In this document: positions 6,540 to 12,108 of the stretch, piece after piece
Layout of the letters: every line of letters begins with the position of its first letter
Position numbering within the stretch: the first letter of the stretch is position 1
Source: an uncultured Alphaproteobacteria bacterium
GTDB lineage: Bacteria > Pseudomonadota > Alphaproteobacteria > Rs-D84
Reading direction: 5' to 3'
Length of the DNA stretch: 12,108 nt
Assembly: GCA_937900435.1 (NCBI GenBank)
Contig: CALCEG010000066.1
Location: forward strand, 1 to 12,108
Made by a program: the position numbers and the translations under genes
Notes under the pieces: model-generated
What the model was told of the DNA's origin: nothing
What the model saw: only the letters and a program-made list of their open reading frames with translations
Database searches by the model: none

Positions 6540-6776
6540 ATGACAACTTTTGAAAAAGTAAAAAAAATCGTAGCAGAAAAATTGGGTGTTCCAGAAGACA
6601 AAGTTACAGAATCTGCTGCATTTGTTAACGACTTAGGTGCTGACTCTTTGGACGTTGTTGAATTCGTTATGGAAGTTGAAAAAGAATTCGACATCACAAT
6701 TCCAGATGATGCAGCCGCAAAACTGGAAAAAGTTGGCGATGCTGTAAAATACATCGAAGAACACAAAAAGAACTAA
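6540..6776 (+). CDS. acpP: Acyl carrier protein
   Basis: The 78-residue acyl carrier protein carries growing acyl chains as thioesters on a phosphopantetheine arm during type II fatty-acid synthesis. The attachment serine is Ser36 in the signature LGADSLDVVEFVMEVEKEF. The acidic, all-helical composition and the ending with VGDAVKYIEEH are typical. It has a clear AAAGGA SD (6528-6533) 6 bp before the ATG, its own promoter and a strong terminator directly after it. It is therefore expressed mostly apart from fabF, its functional partner 130 bp downstream. Codons are plain and AT-ending, as expected of a highly expressed gene in this genome. Confidence 0.98.
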   Translation: MTTFEKVKKIVAEKLGVPEDKVTESAAFVNDLGADSLDVVEFVMEVEKEFDITIPDDAAAKLEKVGDAVKYIEEHKKN

Positions 6777-6801
6777 ACTTTAGTGTTTCATAGAAACTTA
6801 C

Positions 6802-6839
6802 ATCCGTTGGCAATAAATTATTCCAACGGATTTTTTTTT
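6802..6839 (+). terminator. Intrinsic terminator of acpP
   Basis: ATCCGTTGG (6802-6810) pairs perfectly with CCAACGGAT (6823-6831) around a 12-nt loop and runs into nine T (6831-6839). The AT loop can add further pairs (AATA with TATT). A smaller GTTTC-ATA-GAAAC hairpin (6785-6797) lies just before it. Confidence 0.92.
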
Positions 6840-6905
6840 ACTGTATTTTACCCATAAAAACATTTAATATATGTATACATTAATTTAGTCAAAGGAATGT
6901 AAAAT
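6840..6905 (+). promoter_or_regulatory. fabF leader region
   Basis: This 66-bp gap between the acpP terminator and fabF must hold the fabF promoter unless fabF relies on readthrough. It contains a 10-bp palindrome ATGTATACAT (6871-6880) that could double as a -10 region, and a good SD AAAGGA (6891-6896) 9 bp before the ATG. No convincing -35 is seen. The GTATAC core also occurs in the lepA palindrome. Confidence 0.35.
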
Positions 6906-8156
6906 ATGAAAAGAGTCGTTATAACTGGTATGGGAATCGTATCACCAGTTGGCACTGGCATTGAATATGCCTGGCAAAATATTTTGGCTGGGAAATCTGG
7001 CATTAAAAAGATTGATTCATTTGATGTATCTGACCTGGCATCACAAATTGCTGGGATACCAACGTTGGGGACTAATGCTGGGGACTATAACCCCGACAGC
7101 GTTATCGAACCACGCGAACAACGCAAAATGGACAAATCTATTATGTACGGAATGGTTGCCGCAGACGAGGCTATTCGTGACGCGGGCTTAACAGAATATA
7201 CTGGCGACAAAAATCGCATTGGCGTATCAATCGGCAGTGGCATTGGTGGTCTGAATACTATTTATGATAACTGTATTGAATTGCACGATGGCGGTCCACG
7301 TCGCGTCAGCCCATTCTTTATTCCCAAAGGAATTATAAATATGACGGCAGGACACATTTCCATTAAATATGGTTTTGGCGGCCCAAACATATCTGTTGTA
7401 ACAGCATGCGCCACTGGTGCACACTCTATTGGCGAAGCTGCCCGTTTAATCAAATATGGCGATGCAGATATAATGATTTGCGGCGGTACCGAAGGTGCCG
7501 TTGGCCGCATTGGATTAGCAGGTTTTTCCGCAATGAAGGCATTAAGCACGCGCAACGACGCCCCCGAACTCGCATCACGTCCATGGGACAAAAATCGCGA
7601 TGGCTTTATTATGGCCGAAGGTGCTGGCATCTTGGTTCTTGAAGAATATGAACACGCAGTTGCGCGCGGCGCAAAAATTTATGCCGAGGTTGCAGGCTAT
7701 GGTATGTCTGGAGATGCATATCACATTACCGCCCCTGCTCCAAATGGTGCTGGCGGTATGCGCGCAATGCAGGCTGCACTAAACGACGCGAATCTGACTC
7801 CATCTGACGTTGATTACATCAATGCACATGGTACTTCTACTGGCCTTGGCGACGTTGGCGAACTTGCCGCCGTACAAACGTTATTCCAAGACGTTCCCTT
7901 ATCAATGTCATCAACAAAATCTATGACTGGGCATTTACTAGGTGCAGCTGGCGCAATAGAAGCAATATTTTGTGTCCTGTCAATCCGCGATGGAATTGTT
8001 CCACCGACAATCAATCTGGACGACCCAGAAGACGCCGTTGGCGACACAGATTTAGTGCCACACACTGCAAAAAAACGTAAAGTCGATGTCGCACTAAGCA
8101 ATTCTTTTGGATTTGGTGGTACAAACGCCAGTATAATTCTAAAGAAAATCAATTAA
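6906..8156 (+). CDS. fabF: 3-oxoacyl-ACP synthase II (KAS II)
   Basis: FabF condenses malonyl-ACP with acyl-ACP in fatty-acid elongation and sets the unsaturated/long-chain balance. At 416 residues it is full length, with the thiolase-like fold throughout. The active site is complete: nucleophile Cys168 in VVTACATGAHSIGEA, His308 in NAHGTST, Lys338 and His343 in STKSMTGHLLGAAGA, and the C-terminal FGFGGTNAS loop (401-409). The N terminus VVITGMGIVSPVG is the standard first strand, and the ATG follows a good SD. The Cys-His-His triad and the GHLLGAAG motif separate it from KAS III (FabH), and the length and N-terminal motif point to FabF rather than FabB. It forms the usual pair with acpP, separated here by a terminator, and ends in its own terminator directly after the stop. 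Confidence 0.97.
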   Translation: MKRVVITGMGIVSPVGTGIEYAWQNILAGKSGIKKIDSFDVSDLASQIAGIPTLGTNAGDYNPDSVIEPREQRKMDKSIMYGMVAADEAIRDAGLTEYTGDKNRIGVSIGSGIGGLNTIYDNCIELHDGGPRRVSPFFIPKGIINMTAGHISIKYGFGGPNISVVTACATGAHSIGEAARLIKYGDADIMICGGTEGAVGRIGLAGFSAMKALSTRNDAPELASRPWDKNRDGFIMAEGAGILVLEEYEHAVARGAKIYAEVAGYGMSGDAYHITAPAPNGAGGMRAMQAALNDANLTPSDVDYINAHGTSTGLGDVGELAAVQTLFQDVPLSMSSTKSMTGHLLGAAGAIEAIFCVLSIRDGIVPPTINLDDPEDAVGDTDLVPHTAKKRKVDVALSNSFGFGGTNASIILKKIN

Positions 8157-8158
8157 AC

Positions 8159-8183
8159 AAATCCCCGTTTGGGGATTTTTGTT
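8159..8183 (+). terminator. Intrinsic terminator of fabF
   Basis: AAATCCCC (8159-8166) and GGGGATTT (8171-8178) form a stem closed by a GTTT tetraloop, followed by a T-rich run, starting 3 bp after the fabF stop. The C4-GTTT-G4 core is the reverse complement of the core of the facing terminator at 8213-8224. Confidence 0.9.
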
Positions 8184-8203
8184 TACGGGATAAAGACATG
8201 TAT

Positions 8204-8229
8204 AAAAAAAAGCCCCAAACGGGGCTTTT
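8204..8229 (-). terminator. Intrinsic terminator of the Cys-rich operon
   Basis: On the minus strand AAAAGCCCC pairs with GGGGCTTTT (8208-8229) around the same GTTT tetraloop, followed by a run of T (complement of A8204-8211). It begins 2 bp after the stop of the 846-residue gene and faces the fabF terminator across about 30 bp. Confidence 0.92.
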
Positions 8230-8231
8230 CC

Positions 8232-10772
8232 TTACATTGGTATATCTTCGCATTTTTCAACAGGTGCAGATTCTTTACAATCCAAATCATTCTTTGAACC
8301 AATACCCAAAAATCCTTTATGGTTTACCGAAGTACAACTTTTGGTAACCGTTGACGTACAGAAATGACATATACGCGTTTCACGATTAAATGTCGACCAC
8401 ATTTCACGCGTTCCGCTTCCCAGGTTGGTTTTTACCTTGTTACGTCCCAAACCAGTAAACGAATCAACCACATCACCAAATTTTGAAGACCCCGCTGTTG
8501 TATCTATTCCTGCATCACTTGAGGTCGCAGAACTACCTCTTCCACCAGAAGCTAACATTTTAGAATTCAATCCCGAAGACACCTCGTAACTAATTGCATA
8601 AGGAACTGACAGTGTTTCACCTGCACCAGCCGCCAATCCGTATGTTGCACCATTATTTGTTGGCAACATTTGGCACATATATTGCGCAATATCAACATCA
8701 GAGTCCCGCATTGCTTCTGCAACCGCATCATTATACTTTTTGTTATAATTATCCTGCGCCTGACGTAAAGCAGATACTGCAATTTGCATTTTTACCTGAT
8801 TCAACAAATTCGGGAAACGCGCATCCGTCTTCTTCTTTTCGGCTTTTTTCCCCATAATTTGCGACAAATCACGTCCATTTACACAGAATTGAATTTCTGG
8901 GTCTTGTTCAATCAATTCGATTGTACGATTGATTGTTCCTGCGATATTATTCAATTCTTCTTCAATCGTTGCAATAATTTCATCTGCATTCGGAACACCT
9001 GCGTTGCGTTCACGAATTTGCGTCAAATATTCCTGAACGCCAATTTCACCTGGCCCCAAACGCGTAACACCGTCTTCACCCTTGTCCCTGGTGTTACCAC
9101 TGGCATCACCCATTTTTATTGAACCAAACGAAATCATACCAGTTACGCGATATTTTGTTCCGTCTTTTTGTGTACGCACACTGCCACTACCAATCGTATC
9201 ATCTGCAGCAAATCGATTACAATCACTTGTACTGCCACAAATTTCTGTCATTTTTTTATCTACTAATTCCTGACACTGGTCAAGTGCAGCATTATCAATA
9301 TTCAAATATAATCCCATCAACATAGAATCCAAATCTTCCATTTTAAAATCTGGATTATTAGCCTTGCAGACAACCAAACTATCTAATGGGCAAATATCAT
9401 GAATATAATCATAGTCCATACCAAAACAATTTTGGAAGTTTTCACCACAACGCGTATCTGCGGTAAAGCAATCTTTAACTTCTTGTGTACAAGCATCAAC
9501 GCGCATTGCCGCCAACTTATCAACAACATATCCCCAAATTAACGGTTCCATACGTTCGCAAGGGTCAATTTCAACTTTACAAAAACTACGCGCCATATCT
9601 GGTCTGGACAAACAAGCGTCCATTGTGTCGACACCCTTGCCTGCGATATCGTCTTTACACGCAGTATGTATACAGTTAGAAATCGTTGTCAAACAAGACT
9701 GACGGAACTTTGATTCTGCCGCCGATTCCGCCAAACGGATTGTTGGTGCAGCTTCTTTCAAAAACGCAGGCCACACCATATCGCGCACCGCCATACATTG
9801 CCCCAAAACATTTTCACAAATGATACGCTTTGTATTCAAAACGTCCATTGTAGATGCCGTAATATCATAAGTATCAACAGATTCGACCTTGGTTCCTGCA
9901 GTACTTGTTGTTTCATTATTCTGCATATTTTCAGACGCAACGATTGAAACACAATTTTCCCAATTATCGCCGCAAGCATCTTTGGTCAGCATACATTTTT
10001 TAAATTCTACCATACACTGCCCCAAATCATATTTGTTCGCTTCATCAAAGCTTTCTGCCAAGGCTTTACGGACATCCGTATTTGCACTTGTCAACGCTAA
10101 ATCAGCTTCCTTCTTTTTTTGTGCTATGGTATTTTCAAACGCCTTGCAATCCGAAGTAATTTGGCGTGAATACATCTTTTGAATCAACGGTAAATCAGAC
10201 GAACAATCTTCTGAGATTTGTTCTAAACAAAGTTCTTCTGCAGCATTAAATAACGCATCACCAACCAATTTCGAAAAGTCAACACCATCATCAAAGACAT
10301 CCTCGTCTTCACTTTCTTCGTCCCACAATGCCAACAAATCTTTCCGCGCTGATTTCTTGTCTTTTCCTATATCATCAACATCAACCAAATTGCCATCTTC
10401 GTCATATTCACGTTTTCCAGTAAAAACGATATCAGCCTTAGATCCTAATTTTACTTTTTCAACTTCTTCTGATGCGATACGTTCTGCTTCGGCAAATATA
10501 GACTGTATTTCAGCGAACTGTTTTTCATATTCGACACTTAAATCACTGCACGCACAACTGCCACCATTTGTATTTTCTGCGATACAAAACTGGTCCATAC
10601 ACCCATAGTACAAATCATAACATTCTTGGTCATACAAACCCTTGGCTGCTGTTTTTGTTCGAACTGAAGTCCCACTTTGAATTGCAGATTGCTTTGATGC
10701 TTTTTTTGTCGCCGCCCAAGCATCAGGTGCCATAACCGCAATCAAAGACAATATCGTGATTAAATGTTTCAT
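8232..10772 (-). CDS. Large secreted Cys-rich modular protein, unknown function
   Basis: An 846-residue exported protein that I cannot assign to a named family. Residues 1-20 are a signal peptide (KHLITILSLIAVM, DAWA-A cleavage). By my count it has 36 cysteines, mostly in C-x6-C pairs. There is an N-terminal C51-x6-C58-x4-C63 unit; an acidic stretch at 120-165; a C-x6-C-x6-C-x6-C module at 253-274, repeated at 428-449; and a framework at 319-518 shared with the next gene. Residues 575-690 are Cys-poor and probably coiled coil. A Ser/Gly-rich linker spans 742-765. The end has CHFC (802-805) and finishes CEDIPM. Such density in an exported protein implies disulfides formed in the periplasm. The start is supported by GGAGAGAG (10777-10784). 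It lies 21 bp behind its paralogue and is read with it. No membrane anchor follows the signal peptide, so it may be periplasmic or surface-bound. Confidence 0.85.
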   Translation of the reverse strand: MKHLITILSLIAVMAPDAWAATKKASKQSAIQSGTSVRTKTAAKGLYDQECYDLYYGCMDQFCIAENTNGGSCACSDLSVEYEKQFAEIQSIFAEAERIASEEVEKVKLGSKADIVFTGKREYDEDGNLVDVDDIGKDKKSARKDLLALWDEESEDEDVFDDGVDFSKLVGDALFNAAEELCLEQISEDCSSDLPLIQKMYSRQITSDCKAFENTIAQKKKEADLALTSANTDVRKALAESFDEANKYDLGQCMVEFKKCMLTKDACGDNWENCVSIVASENMQNNETTSTAGTKVESVDTYDITASTMDVLNTKRIICENVLGQCMAVRDMVWPAFLKEAAPTIRLAESAAESKFRQSCLTTISNCIHTACKDDIAGKGVDTMDACLSRPDMARSFCKVEIDPCERMEPLIWGYVVDKLAAMRVDACTQEVKDCFTADTRCGENFQNCFGMDYDYIHDICPLDSLVVCKANNPDFKMEDLDSMLMGLYLNIDNAALDQCQELVDKKMTEICGSTSDCNRFAADDTIGSGSVRTQKDGTKYRVTGMISFGSIKMGDASGNTRDKGEDGVTRLGPGEIGVQEYLTQIRERNAGVPNADEIIATIEEELNNIAGTINRTIELIEQDPEIQFCVNGRDLSQIMGKKAEKKKTDARFPNLLNQVKMQIAVSALRQAQDNYNKKYNDAVAEAMRDSDVDIAQYMCQMLPTNNGATYGLAAGAGETLSVPYAISYEVSSGLNSKMLASGGRGSSATSSDAGIDTTAGSSKFGDVVDSFTGLGRNKVKTNLGSGTREMWSTFNRETRICHFCTSTVTKSCTSVNHKGFLGIGSKNDLDCKESAPVEKCEDIPM
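9426..9491 (-). repeat. Internal Cys module, copy 2 (residues 428-449)
   Basis: This part encodes C-x6-C-x6-C-GENF-x2-C. It matches residues 253-274 (9951-10016) in all four cysteine positions and in the CG(D/E)N(F/W)-x-NC ending. The two copies are similar at protein level, not as DNA repeats, which points to an old internal duplication. Confidence 0.7.
9951..10016 (-). repeat. Internal Cys module, copy 1 (residues 253-274)
   Basis: Encodes C-x6-C-x6-C-GDNW-x2-C, the first copy of the module repeated at 9426-9491. A shorter variant (C-x6-C-x4-C-GENF) occurs in the neighbouring paralogue at its residues 124-145 (numbered from 12077). Confidence 0.7.
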
Positions 10773-10793
10773 TATTCTCTCTCCGGTATTTAA

Positions 10794-12108
10794 TTACATA
10801 TTAATATCTTCACAAGATTCAATCTGCTGACAGAACTCTTGTTCCCCAGCTGCATTTGCCCCCATAATGCCAGCACCAACAGCACCAACAACACCACCGA
10901 TTGCGGTTCCCCAACCTGGGCTGACCATAGTACCTGCTGACGCCCCAGCCGCCAACCCACCGGCAGCCGCTTTTAACGCCGCCGATCCTTTGGTTTCGCC
11001 ACCAGTTTCGCAAACTTGTTGCATACGACAAACGTGGCAATTACGCAAACTAGGTTCGAACGAAACGCTTCTTATATATGTATAACTTTTCCCGTTGTCA
11101 TCGCTTGGTGTTTCAACTTTGTATGTATTATAACAGTTTTCTTCAGCTTTCTTCAAATCTTGTTTTCTTGAAAGTTCAGCAATTTTTGTTTCCAATTCAC
11201 GCAACGCCCTATTTTCAGCACCAATTTCCGCAACAATCTTAGCGGCACCAAATATATTCTGTCCTAAACTTGCCCTGCCTGCTGGTTTTTCCGCATCTTG
11301 ACAGGCAGCGACTGTTTTTTCTGCTTCGAACTTTTTAAAAAACTCTTCAACTGCTGTTTTAGAATTTTCAACAACCTTTGAACGCAACGCTTGCAGTTCT
11401 TCTTCTGTTTCTGGCACCTTTAGCAACGTAGAAACTGTCGAATCTGATGGCAAGCACGCCATATCTGTTCCACAGGTTTTTCCCAATTGTTCACTAAAAT
11501 AATTTATGCACCCTTGCATCATTTGATAGTCCATCTGCAACACTGCAGCTGACACAATGATATCAAATTGCGTTTCGTTTTTACATGATGGGAACATATC
11601 TTGTGGGCACATTGCAATAATATCATTAACCTTTTTGCCGACACATTCTGGTGCCGTAAAGTTTTCACCACACTTATCGCGCAGACACGCATCTATATCG
11701 TTCTGACAAAATTGTGTACGCAAGAATCCCAACTTATCATTTACACTATCTTTAAATCCTGGGATAATATCATTACATTCGTCAATCACCGGACAAACCC
11801 CAGCCGCAACATCAACATTCGTCAAACAAGCCGGATTCGAACCTGTTGAACAACCGTCTTCCAAACAAACTTGCACGCGCGCAAAACAGGTCTGACGGCG
11901 ATATTTGTCCGCATATTTTGCCGCATCAACCAAAATTGCTTCCGATTCGGCTTCCCAGTCATCCAAAACTTGTGTTCTTACCGCCATACATTGGTCTAAA
12001 ACATTTTCACACGCGTTTGCACGGCGTTCAAGCAACTTTGCATCCAAACAGTTTTCAAAATTTACTGAACATGCCAATAAAAAATGATGACGCTTAAAGA
12101 AACAATTA
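10794..12108 (-). CDS. Cys-rich paralogue, 5' end outside the window
   Basis: The frame stays open from the TAA at 10794-10796 to the window edge, so the true N terminus, and any signal peptide, lies outside. The TTG at 12077 is used here only as residue 1 for numbering. Visible residues 23-208 mirror residues 319-518 of the 846-residue protein, cysteine for cysteine (CENVLDQC with CENVLGQC, then RQ-S/T-C-x6-C). Residues 221-315 are Cys-poor, charged and probably coiled coil. CHVC (347-350) and the final CEDINM match the paralogue's CHFC and CEDIPM. Unlike the paralogue it has a Gly/Ala-rich segment at 373-407 with GxxxG spacing, like glycine-zipper membrane segments, so this protein may be membrane-associated. 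It is the upstream member of the unit. Function unknown; the parallel design suggests the two act together or on related partners. Confidence 0.82.
   Translation of the reverse strand, partial: NCFFKRHHFLLACSVNFENCLDAKLLERRANACENVLDQCMAVRTQVLDDWEAESEAILVDAAKYADKYRRQTCFARVQVCLEDGCSTGSNPACLTNVDVAAGVCPVIDECNDIIPGFKDSVNDKLGFLRTQFCQNDIDACLRDKCGENFTAPECVGKKVNDIIAMCPQDMFPSCKNETQFDIIVSAAVLQMDYQMMQGCINYFSEQLGKTCGTDMACLPSDSTVSTLLKVPETEEELQALRSKVVENSKTAVEEFFKKFEAEKTVAACQDAEKPAGRASLGQNIFGAAKIVAEIGAENRALRELETKIAELSRKQDLKKAEENCYNTYKVETPSDDNGKSYTYIRSVSFEPSLRNCHVCRMQQVCETGGETKGSAALKAAAGGLAAGASAGTMVSPGWGTAIGGVVGAVGAGIMGANAAGEQEFCQQIESCEDINM
10857..10961 (-). other. Glycine-zipper-like membrane segment
   Basis: Residues 373-407 (numbered from 12077) are almost entirely Gly, Ala, Val, Ile and Ser, with repeated GxxxG spacing (GTAIGGVVGAVGAGIMG). 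Such segments pack as tight membrane helices in Gram-negative envelope proteins. It is inserted between the CHVC motif and the last two cysteines, where the downstream paralogue has a soluble GFLGIGSKN loop. Confidence 0.6.

Noticed and set aside
8738..8751. Third copy of the TTTGTTAT element
   Set aside because: Only one octamer with an AATTA extension is present, inside coding sequence for a Tyr-Asn-Lys run; codon content explains it.
12072..12077. TTG near 12077 as the true start of the Cys-rich paralogue
   Set aside because: The same frame stays open to the window edge (including CFFKRHHFLL), no SD lies ahead, and the aligned paralogue has about 300 more residues upstream.
1..12108. TGA reassigned to tryptophan, because no gene here ends in TGA
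   Set aside because: Trp codons inspected are TGG, and in an AT-rich genome about ten stops without TGA are expected often enough by chance.
1..12108. CRISPR array, insertion sequence or rRNA gene
   Set aside because: No regularly spaced repeats, transposase frames with terminal inverted repeats, or rRNA-like stretches were seen on either strand.

Overview
The window looks like a chromosomal segment of an AT-rich Gram-negative bacterium, most likely an uncultured alphaproteobacterium. The Gram-negative call rests on a signal-peptide-bearing beta-barrel protein ending in Phe, an MltG-type lytic transglycosylase and two secreted Cys-rich proteins. The alphaproteobacterial call is weaker: it rests on the look of the proteins and on acpP, fabF and mltG lying in one neighbourhood. 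Every stop codon seen is TAA or TAG, and most genes carry a purine-rich Shine-Dalgarno (SD) sequence.

Left part (1-2700, minus strand): a small outer-membrane beta-barrel gene (65-832) has its own promoter and leader. Upstream of it lies a two-gene unit of a DedA/YqaA-like membrane protein and mltG, closed by a hairpin terminator near 1000. From 2700 to 2780 a nearly symmetric AT-rich segment appears to carry two promoters on the same DNA, one firing left into the DedA-like gene and one right into rbfA.

Centre (2780-8180, plus strand): rbfA and lepA (EF4) are translation and ribosome-assembly genes. Behind lepA, at 20-bp spacings, come a small Cys/His-rich protein of unknown function and a P4-type tyrosine-recombinase homologue. 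The recombinase keeps its DNA-binding domains but has lost essentially all recognisable catalytic residues. Then acpP and fabF, each with its own leader, supply the acyl carrier and a condensing enzyme for fatty-acid synthesis. acpP and fabF each end in a strong intrinsic terminator.

Right part (8200-12108, minus strand): two adjacent paralogous, very Cys-rich exported proteins form one transcription unit. The upstream one runs off the window edge. They share a near one-to-one cysteine framework built from C-x6-C modules and a common C-terminal CHxC...CEDI-x-M end. I know no family name for them. They are the largest undescribed item here, followed by the catalytically dead recombinase and its Cys-rich neighbour.
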